Positions 35,701 through 49,078 of a stretch of 64,000 bases of DNA are shown one piece after another. Both the position numbers and the translations under genes were made by a program. The stretch is from the NCBI GenBank assembly GCA_038049695.1, contig CP142454.1, forward strand, positions 12,752,501 to 12,816,500, in the 5' to 3' direction. Positions within the stretch are counted from its first letter, which is position 1. Each line of letters starts with the position of its first letter. The notes under the pieces are model-generated. The model saw only the letters and a list, made by a program, of their open reading frames with translations. It had not been told where the DNA came from and did not search any database. This DNA is from Cinnamomum chago (lineage: Eukaryota > Streptophyta > Magnoliopsida > Laurales > Lauraceae).

Positions 35701-36899
35701 CTCTGATATATACTAAGTTTGTGAGGAATGTACTAATTTTGATCTTCCGAAAATAAATAGCACAATGACCCATGTAAGTCTTGGCCAGCTTGTATATAGA
35801 GGCATAATTTTCTTGTTCAAGACCAAAATTGTTTTGGATTATTTGTTTGGCAAATCGAGAATTTGAGACTAAAATTATTATCTAAAACATTACAATATTA
35901 AGCGTAAATTTGTCCAAACAAAGACAAGTTCTTTAAGGACCACATAGATATGAATTTTTCACATACAGATTTGCACTTGCCAAACAGATTTAATGCCATA
36001 TTCAATGGATTTTAATGCTAATTGTGAACACAATGGTTTTTTTGTTGCTTTCTACAATGATACCTAAGAATTCTTGTCAATTGTTTTATGCATGGTCAAA
36101 ATAAGGAGGTAGGTGAACTAACAACAAATAGGTAGGGAAATGATAAGGTATGGGCTAACCACATGCCCAATCTTTTCCAGAGTCGGTCTATGATCAATTC
36201 AACTCCTTCACAGTCACTTAATGGCTTTACTGACTTGGGCCTAATTTTGATCATCATTAGAGTGAGAGTTGCAGCTGAATTAGATCCCTTGTCTAACATT
36301 GTTATTCAAATAGTTGGATTAATAGCTATCATTATCTAACAACATTGATTTCTCCCTTTCAGTAAAGCCTCTTCAACTGCGGGAGCTTATCATCTCAACC
36401 TACATTGTGATTTAGTGGCCACACAAAGATGACTGCTCCTTACTAAGATGATCCGAGATCATGGTACAGCAAGCCAAACGTCCTGACCTTTTCAAGGTTC
36501 TCATCCAAAAGGAAATGGGGAAGGTTCTATCCTATCCATAGTAACCTCTCAACAAAGTTGCCATTGTTTCAGTGGGACTGAGTCGCATAAAATCACTCGT
36601 GATTCTGGCATCTTCTTGATCTTACAATCGTGTTGGCAAGTGGGTGTAGTCATTTTCAGAAATACCCAAACCGTCCTGTGGGGCCCACATGACAATTGGG
36701 TTGTATGAAGGCTTAAAAGGTCTAGGTAGGACTTATGCAAAAAAAAAAAAAAAAAAAAAAAAAAAGGGAATTGACCAATCACATGAGGTAATATTTTGAA
36801 AGCTTCAAAAGATGTTTGATTCATAATAACCGTACGACAGGTCTTAAACCTGACAATCACCCTAGAATTGTCGAAAAAAAATGTGATTACCACCGAAGT
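32757..36899. other. Intergenic, no gene seen
   Basis: Four kilobases of AT-rich DNA. The longest frame (128 codons, 34287-34673) overlaps other frames on the opposite strand and has no recognisable domain. ttgtttggcaaatcg (35845) and cacttgccaaacag (35976) are an inverted pair that may be an old MITE remnant. A 27-nt poly-A tract lies at 36739-36765. Confidence 0.5.
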
Positions 36900-37202
36900 G
36901 TTCGTCTGTAGGATATCTCACATCGCATTATGTGATATCCTATATCCATAGAATATCGTAAAATTACCCCTTTCTGCCCAAAAGGATATCACATCTTGCA
37001 CCTGAGTTTAAAACTCTGGATTTGAGATAAGCCTAAGAACCTCCTATTGGCCGAACATACAGGCAGGAAAAAGGTAAAACAGAGTTTTGAATTCGTAGTG
37101 AAAATGTGCTTTGCGTTTGGGTGGGAAGGGGCATAAGATATCACATAATGCAATATCTTACATCCCTAGGATATCGCAATGTGAGATATCCTGTAGACGA
37201 AC
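36900..37202. mobile_element. MITE with long inverted repeats, 303 bp
   Basis: Left arm gttcgtctgtaggatatctc and right arm, reverse-complemented, gttcgtctacaggatatctc match at 18 of 20, and the similarity continues with gatatc-rich sequence in each arm. The 3-bp direct repeat agt flanks it (36897-36899, 37203-37205). A 3-bp duplication would suit a PIF/Harbinger- or CACTA-type element, but the terminus is not one I can assign. Confidence 0.75.
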
Positions 37203-37205
37203 AGT

Positions 37206-40200
37206 TTTGCGTTAATTATACTTTCTCCGATAGTTCTGAAGCGATTGTCAGATTTAAAACCTGTTGTACAATCGTTATTCCTTGATTTCTTTGCCACTGG
37301 ATAAACCGATTGACTGTCAGATTTGGCACAGTCAATTTAGGGTACTTAAGAAGTTAAGATGAGTGTCAGATTTGGATTGATTATTCACGCTTAGATTTAC
37401 TATTGTATGTGGCAAAGTGTTGCCCATAGGCTTGGACCATTTGTAGCTTAGGAACAGCCTGCCCGGCCCTGGGATTTTCACTTTATTTATAATATTCTTT
37501 TTATGTGTGATTGGAAGGCAATAAAACCGATTCGATTATGTCCAATCTCATTACCCCAATTAGTGGGACCTTTTGCATTGTTTAGATCAATCTTCTTCAA
37601 CATCATATATAGCCTTATCCCCTTTATCTAGTCTAGGATTAAACCAAGTCAAGTTATATCATTTTTATCTTGTACAGTTGATTTTTATTTTTGTTCTATT
37701 AATCTATCTTTTAAGTTTTCCAAGGCAATGCATGATATAATAGGATATAATAGAATGAATGAAAGATACAACTCTTGCATAATTTTCTTCTTTTCCTGCT
37801 GATTCAAGATCTAGCTAGCCGATGAAAGACTAAAACATGCTAGTCATATATTCTAATGATGAAGTATCAATTTTATTGAGTCAGAATCAAGTTTGCCTCA
37901 TGAAGGTTCCTTCAACCACATACGTACCAAAATCAATCAATGGGCCCCACATATCACCATCATCCAATCGTAATGAGCTAATACTTATCATTGGACTGGA
38001 GAATTGGATAGTCCCTTCGAATGGAATCCACATACACAAGCAAACTACATGGCTTGATCTCTTTGGCTTTTACCACAATGGAATATCTGAACTGTATAGA
38101 TCAACAAACCATATATGGCCCATTGTCACATCTATTTTGTATTCGAAATGTGCCACCAGCCCCATGTGGCATTAGATGTTAAAACAACTACAGTTGAGGA
38201 CAACTGCCTTGAAGGCATGCATGGAAACATGGTTCGGGGGATTTTCCTATACTCAGTCGTTATCAACATAAAATTCAGCACATGTCCTGATCCAAGAAGA
38301 TGGCCCATGATCCGAGAAACCTTACAATGACAGTCCTCCCAAACATAGAGTTAGTGAACCAAAGACTCCCTAATATATACATCAATAACACAATAATATA
38401 TAGGTGAATTGAAGTCATTGTAACTTGGACTGCACTCAGCACATCCCAAGTCAAATGATATTGTATTGAATTCTCACTTCTCATCTATGTACCCGTATAT
38501 AGATACGGGCTAAGTGACAACCATGTACTTTTTTCACAGGCCACCAAATTTTGAATATCGCCTCACCGCAGCATGGTTTTAAAAATCGATCAAAATCAAG
38601 TCGTATCGCCATTTAATAGCTTGTACCAAGATGAAATATTTATAGGTTCGACTGAAATCCAAGGGAGGAGATTGAGACCTAAGCCAAGAGGGATGGTACT
38701 TGAAATAGCCCACACAAGTAGGAAAAGAGAGCTCCAGAAAGTGAGAAGGATAGTCCACCTAAATAGAAATAGTGGCATACATAGGGATCGATCCATTGAC
38801 ATCCGGGTGACATGCATGGTTACCGACTTACTGAACAATCCTTTGTTGTCATCTTACCATTTGATGACCACCAATTGAGGAATGAGATTGTTTGATTATT
38901 GTGAATAGGGTTGTGGAGCTGGTGCATCTCTTGATTGTGGATAAGTATCAATAAACTGGGGAATTGTGGCAAATGCCACACTGATGTCATGTATCATATT
39001 TATATATCTTAATACTATGTTTGACTATGTTTCACTTACAATGAACAGCTTGAAATATTTAGTTTACTATATTTTGGAGGACATGCTAGTGCCGCTCATC
39101 ATCATCTCTCTGGAAATGGGGAGCTGATATCGCATGGGTTTTGCTGCCATAATGTTTACTTGTGGGGATTGCCCTGAAAGTGTGCTGTCCTGCATCTTTT
39201 AAAATAATAATAATAAAACGAATGGATACATGAACTTTGAATAAATTTGATTTCACATTGTCACCTGCCTAGAAATGCCAATGGACCTTTGAATTAGAAG
39301 GTTCCTAACTGAATAATATTTGACCCCTGAAACTTTGAGAATGAACATGTTAAGGCCCCAGAAGATTCGGTTCTGAGTTCAATTCGTAACCCAGTTGAAT
39401 CAGAATCACATCCCTGCATTGTCAGACACTCATGCACCAATCTAGTTAACAAATTTACTTTCTTAATTTTTGTTTGCCAACTTTGTATTGAACTGCCTTG
39501 GACTTTGAATAAATTGGGTTCTACACCAAGACTAAAAGAGGTGGAGGGTGAAGGATATAAAGTCGAGATGAAGATGAGACCCTCGTATTCTTGGGATTTG
39601 ATTTACTAGATGGATGGGTAATCATTTCCTGCTGAATAGGAGACTATTTGATGGCCCTTTTTTGGATTTCACCTTTATTCCTTCATATTTAACCCATTTG
39701 ATAGAATGAATTAATTATTGCTTAAATTTTCTAGGAATTCATTATAAATCAAACAAGCAGGCCCTAAAACAAATGCTTAATTCCACATAAGTTCATCTCC
39801 ATAACAAGCCCAATTTGAAATATCAAATTCCACGGGGCCTCTTCTTGATCATCCTAAAGGATATGCGCTACATATGTGCGAAACCTCAGATTTAGATGAT
39901 GTTTCACTATGAAAAGATGGACCTTAAATACATGATTAACATTTCTAATTAACAAGATCAAAGAATGTGAATGCGCAATTAATTGAGATCCGATCGACTG
40001 GAGAGTAAATGACGGGTGAATGTAGCATATAGCAAGGCAGGTAAACTCAACAGCCAAGACACCTCATTTTAATGAAGGATCAAGTCAAATACAAGCAGGA
40101 GCCCCAAGAACTCAACCGAAATCAAGTTGGCTCATCCGAGTTTCTATGCAACTCATTGACTCGGTCCAGCTGCATGAAGCGGCAAAATGTCATTTTTAAA

Positions 40201-40493
40201 ATTAATTATCTTTAATCATTGTAGGAAAACTCACTTTCCCATGGTTTTATTTGCTATATAAGATGATAGATGGTAATTTATTTAGGTCAACGTCCACCCT
40301 CGCTCCTGAACAGTCATAATTGTGGTCGAAAACGAGCCCCTACCATAAAACCATCGTTGTGTCGTTTTCCAACACCAATTAGTTTTGGAATAAGTGGTAG
40401 CTCAATGGGGTGTAAGATTCTACCAAGTGGTATCAGAGCGTGGTAGGTCAGGTGGAGCAGCGGCACACGTCTGTTGGGAAGTTTGCTATGAAA
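37206..40493. other. Intergenic, no gene seen
   Basis: AT-rich DNA with frames up to 112 codons (37837-38175) that show no domain, and overlapping frames of 80 and 101 codons on opposite strands at 38573-38878. Nothing recognisable. Confidence 0.5.
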
Positions 40494-40676
40494 GGGCTTC
40501 TTAGAATTCTTGAAATAACCTTCTTTTTTTTTCATTAGGTAAATTAGGAAACCCCTCCTTTCTCATCTTTCCATATTTTGTTTTGGAAGGGCTTCTTAGA
40601 ATTCTTGAAATAACCTTTTTTTCATTAGGTAAATTAGGAAACCCCTCCTTTCTCATCTTTCCATATTTTGTTTTCC
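40494..40676 (+). repeat. 95-bp tandem duplication
   Basis: Two copies of a block from gggcttcttagaattcttg to ccatattttgtttt, starting at 40494 and 40589. They differ mainly in the length of the T-run before cattaggtaaa, as expected from slippage after a recent duplication. Confidence 0.85.
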
Positions 40677-41859
40677 ACTATTTTCAAAGGGGCCATTTGG
40701 TAGAACATTCCAACCTTTTCTCGATATTACATGATCCTCAACAGGGAAGTAGACGGTCCAGTTCTGGTCTAGGCCATGGTGGACCCAACCTGGATCAAAT
40801 GGGTCCATAATCGGTCCAAATCTCAATCCAATTGGCAAACAGTTATGCAGTTGAAAATCCTTCATACAGTTTCTTTAATGAGGTCCAGTGCCATCTGCCC
40901 ATCTATTACTATTGGTCTGAAATGTTAGGCCCAAGAATCCTATGCCCATTTGGGACTTTAATTAACTGGGTCAGACTAAATAAACCCTTATCCGACTGGA
41001 TTACACAACAGTCCCATAACTGCGAACCCAGATCTTGACCAATTTGTGAGACAGTCCCACCAATATGAGGCCTCATACTCCATTCTTTTGGTTCTGGTCA
41101 TCCGGTAAGTTGGTAAATAGTTGTCCATTGCCACCCTATTCCTCAAATTTCTATCACCCCTGGAATGTTCAATTCCAAGTAAAACATCTTATTTGATCAA
41201 ATTCAATTTCTCATCTTTCAAACCCAAATTTCAAATGCTGAAAAACAGAAAAAGGAACTCAGGAAAAACTTCAAAATCCTAGAATTTTAAAATCTCTACA
41301 AGTTCATAGTTCCAAGAGCACTTGGTCACTGGTAGGTGTCTGAGAGAGAGAGAGAGAGAGCATCTGAACACCAAAAGGACTTGAGGTAGAGTGTCTTCAA
41401 TCTTCATCAAGGATGTCCCATAAGTTAAAAGTTTCTTAAGCTAGAGCAATCATGTAGGTAGTATTTGTACTTCAGCATTTGGACTTTTTTGTGTCTTTGT
41501 AGTTTAGACTTTAGAGTCCTTCGACGAGAGTCTGATTGTGAGCAAATCTCATTATCTTTACTACTTAGTGGACGGAGGTAGCTAGATATTACATCTTAGT
41601 GTTAAATATGTTGGGCCGGACCTGCATGGGCCACCTAGTTTGATCTCTACATATTCATATTCCTGTGCCCGCATCCACTCTCTTATGAAGTAATATAGAC
41701 TGGGCACATCCTACTTGCCTCACACAGCCCAAACCCAGTTCTGTACAGACTCATTTTGGCCCGCCCCATGAAGCTTCTGAGTTGAACTTAAGTAATATGT
41801 AGGAATGCAAACGGTCCCTGAATTCCTGAACTCTGCATGTATATTAATTAAGTACATAT
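40677..41859. other. Intergenic, no gene seen
   Basis: Contains a GA microsatellite (about 41341-41361). No recognisable coding region. Confidence 0.5.
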
Positions 41860-44802
41860 TGTATATCACGCCCCCAAAAGTGAAACCGGGGTTATGCGTG
41901 AGATTAGGGTCAATTAAAATTTTTTCCAACATTAATCAAATGCAACTTACCCTAATCATGTCTCATCTGGATTGAAGACCGCTGTGAGGTATAAACATTT
42001 TCTCAAATATACAAAACAATTAGCGGAAGCTTTATAATGCAAGTGGTATCTTAAAGATGTATAGTTTAAGAGCAAAATACGGAGTAACATAATTAGAGTT
42101 CAAGTTTGAGACTGCTAACAAAATATTAATTACAAAGAAGAAGACCAAACTAAAACTAGGCCTAAACAAAAGTATAATGAACCAAAAGATGAAGCTAAAA
42201 GATGAATCGTGAGGGCTCTCATGTACGGGGTCGTCATGGCTATACAATGTCGTCCGTACGGTACTCTAGGAAGTCATCAAACTGATCTGCCTGAACTTCT
42301 TCCGTCGCCTCCTCCTCCTCGGGGTAGAAGGGCTCAGTACCTATGCACCAAGAGTAGCACCATCAACACAACGAATGGCAAGGAGATAAATATATAAATC
42401 ACCATAGATATGCATTACTAAAGAGAGTAAACGATAAACATAATTATAAGAGATGCATAGCATTCTGATCGTAAGAAATGCATTGCATTCGAATCATAAA
42501 TAACTATCAAAGTAGGTGGTCCACATATACTAATCACTACGGGATATTATCACTGCCCTCCCTTACTCACATTGAGTCGCAGTAGAGATACCAACAAATG
42601 GGATAAAAACCCAGTATCCAATAACAAAAACAAACATCTCTTCGCTCAAGTAGCTCGGGCTCGGTGAGCTCTGGCTCTGTCTTGCTTCAAGGAACAAACA
42701 TCTCTTAGCTCAAGTAGCTCGGGTTCCGTAAGCTCTGGCTCTGTCTTGCTTCGAGAAACAAACATCTCTTAGCTCAAGTAACTCGGGTTCCGTGAATTCT
42801 GGTTCTATCTTGCTTCAAGGAAAAGTACCAGTCCTCTCACAGGTGGTGCCCCAACTGTGTTGAACGTTAACAGCTGAGTGGTGCCTGACACAAAGAATTC
42901 TAAAGACATCAGTGAAGGGCCAGGCTTTCTTGCGCGAACAAGATTCAATAACATTAGAGAAACTACTTTATTCCAAATCAAATCAAACTTCAAACAAACT
43001 TCAATAGTAGTTCTCTTCAAGCCTTACAATCAAAGCCCCCTAGCCTCAACATTTCAAACGAACCTCAAAGCAAACGGAACAACAAAATGGATCCTAAGTC
43101 CATCATCTAAGTTCTCAAAGTGATCATCAACTAAAGAAAAACAAACAGAACTAATGAACATGTTCGTTACATGTGAATAGTACCAGACGGTACAATTCAT
43201 AATCGAAGACGATAAATAATCCAATTCTAAGTATAATGTCAACCCTGAAGCATCGTATAACTTATTCAGTCAACAAAGGGGTTAGAGTTCACGATACTCG
43301 GACGAACAATCTTCGTGCATAGATTTTAAAAAAGAGTATCATGTTGTCCCGTACCATTCAAGATTGAACTAGGTTGGATCCCGATACAACCTGATCAACC
43401 GTGAAGAATGTCTGCTCAAACATCCTTACAATAAATCAAATGAGTCCATAAAAAGATAACCAAGTTCCACCTAAGTCCATCCAAGAATAAGGTAAAAATC
43501 CCTTTTAGAAAGGAATTCTGCAGTTGTCCCGGTCGACCCCGCCCTTGGTCGGGCGACCGCGTACACAGTGAGTCGGGTCGACCCCTCCCATGCATGCCCG
43601 GTCGACCCGCAGTTGTAAGCAGCAAATGAGAACAGTGTTTTGATCAGGTTCTAGGGAACCTGATCCTGTGTGGCCGGTCGACCGAGGTCCCGTGGTCGGT
43701 CGACCACGTGCACTGCGGAAACAGAGCCTAGGTTCTATTTCTGCAGTGAAATGGGTCCATTTCATTTCCAATCTCCCTGAACCTAATTAACAGTCCAAGC
43801 AATGATCAAAATAACCCAACTACAATACACAAAACTAACTAATCAGGTCATTAACCTCTGAATCCATTCCATTAAACCAATAAATCAATTTCTCATGTTT
43901 TCAAACCTCTAAAGCATCAAATGAGCAAAGAACATCTAAAACATGATTTTTTCCGTACAAATCAAGGAAGACAAACATATCAAGCATAAATATAGCTATT
44001 TACTTATCTTAAATAAAGTGCTAGACCAAAACCAAGAAGAAATTTGAGAAGAAAAACTCTTTCAAGATCCAAGAGGGAAAGGCAACTCACAAAACTCAAA
44101 TCACTCCTACAAATGCATGCCAAGAGTTGAGGTTAGTCTCCCTAATCCATTTCTAGCTAATAAATGGTTTACAAGCTTTAGGAGCTTACCTTTGAATGGG
44201 TTGTGGATGAAAAGTTTAGAAAAGTATATGGTTGGAGTCTTGGAGGCTTGAGGAAGAAGATGGATGGCTTGGATGTCGACGCCGGAGCTCCGATGAATGT
44301 CGGTAGTAAGGAAGAAATGAACGAAAGAGAAGAAGAGAGAGAGAGAGAGGCTGGCTGCTACTGCTTGTTGTTGTTGTTTGGAATGAAAGAGAGAAAGTGG
44401 GAGATGGGTTTTGACCTAATTAAAGAGGATTGGGCCTTGTAAACGGGCCTTGGGCTTTGGGTTGGGTTTGGGTCAAGTTTTGGGTCGGGTCCAAGTTACA
44501 ATTGATGATTTTGAGGCCTCTTCGACACGTCGAATCGAAACGCGATAGAAGACTAAAGTTCATGAAATGACGAGACCTACCCGATGCACCCAAACTCACA
44601 AAACTCATAATCTCATAAACTCCCTGAAAACTTACCCAAATAACAAAACAACCATCTATTCTACCCAAACGCATTCCGAATCGTGCGAGACTTCGCACAC
44701 GAGATTCGACGTTAAACCCGACTACTTAGACTCTAAACGCACTTACTAATTAATCATACAATTAATTATAATTAATATGAGATTAAGGGACAGGATGTTA
44801 CA
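41860..44802 (-). mobile_element. Probable solo LTR or LARD-like repeat, 2.9 kb, - strand
   Basis: On the - strand the stretch begins TGTAACATCCTGTCCC (44802) and ends GGGGGCGTGATATACA (41860), the terminus style of long LTRs from Tekay/Del-type gypsy elements. No primer site, polypurine tract or protein domain is visible. TATAT occurs just outside a slightly shorter version (before 41867 and after 44803), so the exact ends are uncertain. Inside are three 64-bp tandem units (42631, 42695, 42759) and a GC-rich cluster of five GTCGAC hexamers (43532, 43577, 43601, 43677, 43699). Short frames of up to 88 codons inside are not gene-like. Confidence 0.45.
42631..42823 (+). repeat. 64-bp tandem repeat, three units
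   Basis: Units start caaacatctctt at 42631, 42695 and 42759 and include caagtagctcggg and ctctggctctgtcttgctt. The second and third are more alike than the first. Confidence 0.88.
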
Positions 44803-45314
44803 CTATATTCTTAAAAAAATACAAGTATTTTTCTATTCTGGATTCTAGTTAGCTTTCCTCTTTAAATGAAATTCGGGCAAAGACAGGGATCTTGTAGTCC
44901 GGACCTGAGTCAGGTTGGGATGCAGGGATAGGTTCCCTGTTTGAGTTTTGGTCAGCTACGCGAAGAAGTTGACCCGAACCCAACCCATTTTCATTTTCAT
45001 CCCTTGCAGTACATTGAGTACTCTGGGCCTAATAAAAATCCTGAATCCAAGCGATTATGCCCTACAGCAAATATGAAATCCATTGTTGCACAGGCAAAGA
45101 TGGATCATCTAGTTCGACCTTTATACCATTGTAAAACTTTCTCTGGTCCATTTTCTCATCAGGTCAGAAGATGGGCCAAGGTCCGTGCTAGGGGCCTTAT
45201 TATTGGCCTTTCTTTTTTCTTCTTTTTTTTTTTTTTCTTTTTTTTTGGGGGGGGGGGGGGGGGTGTGACATTTGACAAACCCAATTTCTCCTTTTGGTAA
45301 TTATATTTGCGCCC
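44803..45314. other. Intergenic with T-run and 17-nt G-run
   Basis: A pyrimidine tract (45209-45246) runs directly into 17 consecutive G (45247-45263). No gene. Confidence 0.6.
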
Positions 45315-45484
45315 TTCCTTGACTAGGCGGGATAGTGGATACTCTGAACTCTTTTGGGCTGGACTAATCCCTTCGGTCCCAGAGGAAAGTCAGATAAACT
45401 TCCCTGTAGCCCCAATGTAGCAGTGCAGTTTCGAACACATAACCTCCGGGTGTAAACCGTGGTCCTAACTGTGCTACCCCTTGA
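45315..45484 (-). mobile_element. tRNA-derived SINE candidate
   Basis: On the - strand, starting near 45484, the sequence has an A-box-like tagcacagttagg and, about 35 bp on, a B-box-like tgttcgaaact, the internal RNA polymerase III promoter layout of tRNA-derived SINEs. A unique-looking body follows. It does not fold as an intact tRNA. Target duplications were not resolved, so the ends are approximate. Confidence 0.5.
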
Positions 45485-47451
45485 TTAAGTGAATACTCCC
45501 CATAATCAATGCACTTATCTTTAATCTTTAATCTTTTTTTTTTATTTATTTTTTTTTTTTTTTGCTCTAACTGCTAAGCAAAAGTGCAAAACTACGGGGC
45601 AAGATGTTCCACTGATTACCATATTGCAGCTCCTAAGTTGTCTTCAATGCTATACATAAAGTTAGGAGGCACAATTTCATAGCACATGTGTGTCCATAAA
45701 TCCTACTCATTATTGGATGAGAGATGATATTTTTGGAACCACAGATCTTGATAGTTTACCATGAATCCGTTTCCATGTTTTTTTTTTTTTTTTGGGTAGA
45801 AATCCGTTTACATGTTGGAGTCAATAATTTCAGAAAAATCAAGCCAGATAAGTGTTTGTATCTTACCCTATGTATTTAATTCCTATATATGTAATTTAAT
45901 GCAAACAAATTGGGCCTTTGTGATTAAGAATGAAGAATTATAAGTGAATATCCAACAATGATCAATATAAAATAATCTTCCCTTCAATGGGAATTGAGTC
46001 AAGGAAAGATTATTTTGGGTACTCAATTGAGAAATGAATACACAGCCATCATCTTACTAATTCAAATCCTATAAAAGTCAAATTTGTCCATCTACATCCC
46101 TACCTCATATCTATCACCCTTCTCATCTTCTACAATCTTTATGTGGGGCTCATTTGACCATACATTCCAATGCCTTCAATTTCTATGCATTCCATGCAAA
46201 CATTCAACCCAGAGTCCAAGATTTTAAAACAAACGTAAAATTGTTTCGAAATTATGTGGGCCCTACATTGGTTGTGTGAGGCTCCGTTAAGGAGACATGG
46301 TTTACATTCTCTCACTTGGTCTAAACAAACACATATACTTGAAAAATCTTAACAAGAACGTGTAGAATCTTGGTTTACAAAATCTTAGCCAGCATAAACT
46401 TCCTCGTTCTTGAACTCCATTACTTGTCAAATTAATGAGTTTACACTGCAGAGATTAAGTGTCTAATAGTCATTTATCGACATGTAACCCATCCATAATC
46501 AAAACTCAATATTACCATCCTAACCATTTTGTATCTCAGTACATGCCACCAAATACTTTTTAGATAGTTCGTCAGCTATCAGCTATAACTGTACTGATAT
46601 GTAATCTTATTTTAATTTTTACAAATCGAACCACTTTGTTTAAATATCTTGTACCTTTGTCACCCAACCATATGGGAACAATTATAGGGAAACAAAAAAA
46701 CCCACAACAGCACCTTTGGAGGCTTGCTAGCTATACTGTTACTTTTTTGGACCCTTGTGCACCACATGTGCCACACACAACTTTGAAAACAAGCTTTTGT
46801 CATTTGGTCCACTCACTGTTAAGGCCATGTCAATTGGCCTGTTTTGGGCCCATTAAGGATAGAGCGGTCTGAATTTGGGTCAAACACAGGCTCTAGATGC
46901 TAGGCCTAAGCTCACTGGATTAAAAATATGGAAGATGTTACAACACACAAAGTACTCTATCTTCCACAGGGCGGGTCGGGAGTGCAAGGGATCGATCGTT
47001 ATGTATGCCATTCTTCTCACTTTTATGGGTTCTTCGTCCCACAATGTGGGCTCTCTTGGGTCCCAAGCCCCTCAGGCTGGGGTAGCCAAAAACAAAAAGG
47101 GTTTGGCGCAATAAGGGATCCGGACCCTAAATTTTAGTGTGAGCCCATTAGACAGTCCAAATTCTCAATTAATAGACTCGGGCTCGAGCAGATTCGGGTC
47201 GCACCTGAGTTCATTGACATCCCAAGTGAGTGCAGCTCTTTCTCAAAGATGACTTAGATTTGATAACACAATATATTGAAATCAATGTTTGTTTTTATTG
47301 GACAGCCTGTACAGTCCCATAGTGAAAAATATCTCATTGTCCTAATTCACAGCCTTGCTATAAAATCCCATATGGTTACAAATATCTCGTTGTCCTGATG
47401 ATATTTATCAGTCTTTATCAATGAGACAATGACCCATGCTATCATCTTTCC

Positions 47452-47492
<41 letters not shown>

Positions 47493-47930
47493 TTTTTTGC
47501 CATTTTTGTCTGTTCTTACTTTAAACAATTCTTAATATGTGTATTATTTACACTTAAAAACTTGGTGCAAAGCTAAAAGAGGCCAACCCTAGAAAGTGTA
47601 GTTGAATACTTAACATCACCTGGCTAGCACACTTGTTAATGATAAACAAATAAGCAGGTAAAATCCAAAGAAGCGTGCAACAAACTGCATTTTATAAAAC
47701 AAAGAAACCCACTTGCAGTAGGTCCATTCTTTAATGCAATATTTTGCCATTAACAAACATACGCATCATTTAAATATAGAGACAATGTTTTCTGTTAGTC
47801 TCTCCCACAATCACACCTCACTCTGCATCGATTTGTGGGGCCCACATGACTGCATGGTCGAACAATCAGAGACACCCATGTGGTGGGCCCAACCATAGAT
47901 GGGCCACTGTACAAATATCATAGACTATAT
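45485..47930. other. Intergenic, no gene seen
   Basis: AT-rich DNA with poly-T tracts (about 45534-45563, 45780-45794 and 32 T at 47460-47491). No frame with recognisable protein features. Confidence 0.5.
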
Positions 47931-48927
47931 TAGGGCTGCACGAAAAATTCGGTATCACCGTAAAACTAAACCGAACAGACCGAATCAGGTGGTCCGGATC
48001 GGTTTATAGTAGATCGGTTTGGTTAACGGTTTAAAAATCATAAAAACCGCTTACATCAGCCGGTTATCGGTTTGAACCCACAGTTAACCGCTTAACCCGA
48101 ACCGACCGTATGTAGTAACTTAAGTGTTGCTTTTTTACTATTTTAGCCTTAGGGTTTCGTTTTTTTACTACATTCAAAGTTACATTCCATAACTCCATTC
48201 TTACATGAATTCAACCGTCAACACTGCCTCGGTGCATCTCCTCTAATCTCTCAAATGCCTTTTGATACTTCATTGCAGATAGAGGGATTACTGTACAGGG
48301 TGTTTTCATTCTATCAAAATTCCTACCTCATTTTAATGAAGTTTTTATCAGAATGTTGCACTCTTAAGAATGCTAGAAAAGCCAGTAGAGTCTTTTGATG
48401 GTTGGTTTTAGTCTCACCTAACTAATGTGTTAAGAAACCTTCATTTCTGAAAAATAATGGGTTCTGTTATAGATTTCGTTTGTGTGTAACTCTTCTTAAC
48501 ATGAACTATTATTCTATTGGTATTCCAAATGGTATCATGTGGAATGAATGTTTCATTGCAAGCTGGTTATTATTTTTTCTATGCGCTTGCGTTGAGTTCA
48601 AACTCTCTTTTTGGAGTAGAATTATTTTTTATATGCGTTTAGCCCAATCCGGAATGCTGGATTTTTATGTTTGCACTAAGCATTGGAATAAATGCAAATG
48701 ACGGGGTATCATCATTTTGAAATTTTCAATGTCTAATTTAAAAAAAAAAGTAAAATAAAAAACAATGGTTTAACCGACCGAACCGAACCGAACCGTTTGG
48801 TTCGGTTCGGTTCGGTTTAAGCCCTCTCCATCAGTTGGATCGGATCGGTTAATTAAAAAACCGACAGATTCAGTTTGGTTGTTTGTTTTAGTATTAAACC
48901 GATTTGAACCGCCCATGTGCAGCCCTA
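47931..48927. mobile_element. Non-autonomous hAT-type element, 997 bp
   Basis: The left end tagggctgcac and right end gtgcagcccta are perfect 11-bp inverted repeats, with a perfect 8-bp target duplication gactatat at 47923-47930 and 48928-48935. Subterminal regions carry many cggtt/aaccg motifs, including a strong palindrome at about 48778-48818 built of ccgaa and ttcgg units. No transposase is visible. Confidence 0.9.
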
Positions 48928-49078
48928 GACTATATAGTTGTATGATTAGGATAGGAGCATTTTCCCCATGGACGGCAACAATCATCTGGGTACTCGGCCA
49001 TGTGGGTCCCATTCATATATTGGCCATGAGATGGACCACACAAGCAGTGTCACAGCCCAACTCGATCCAGCATAATAT

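Noticed and set aside
35845..35990. Inverted ttgtttggcaa / ttgccaaaca pair as a MITE
   Set aside because: Ends are short and no target duplication was found. At most an old remnant.
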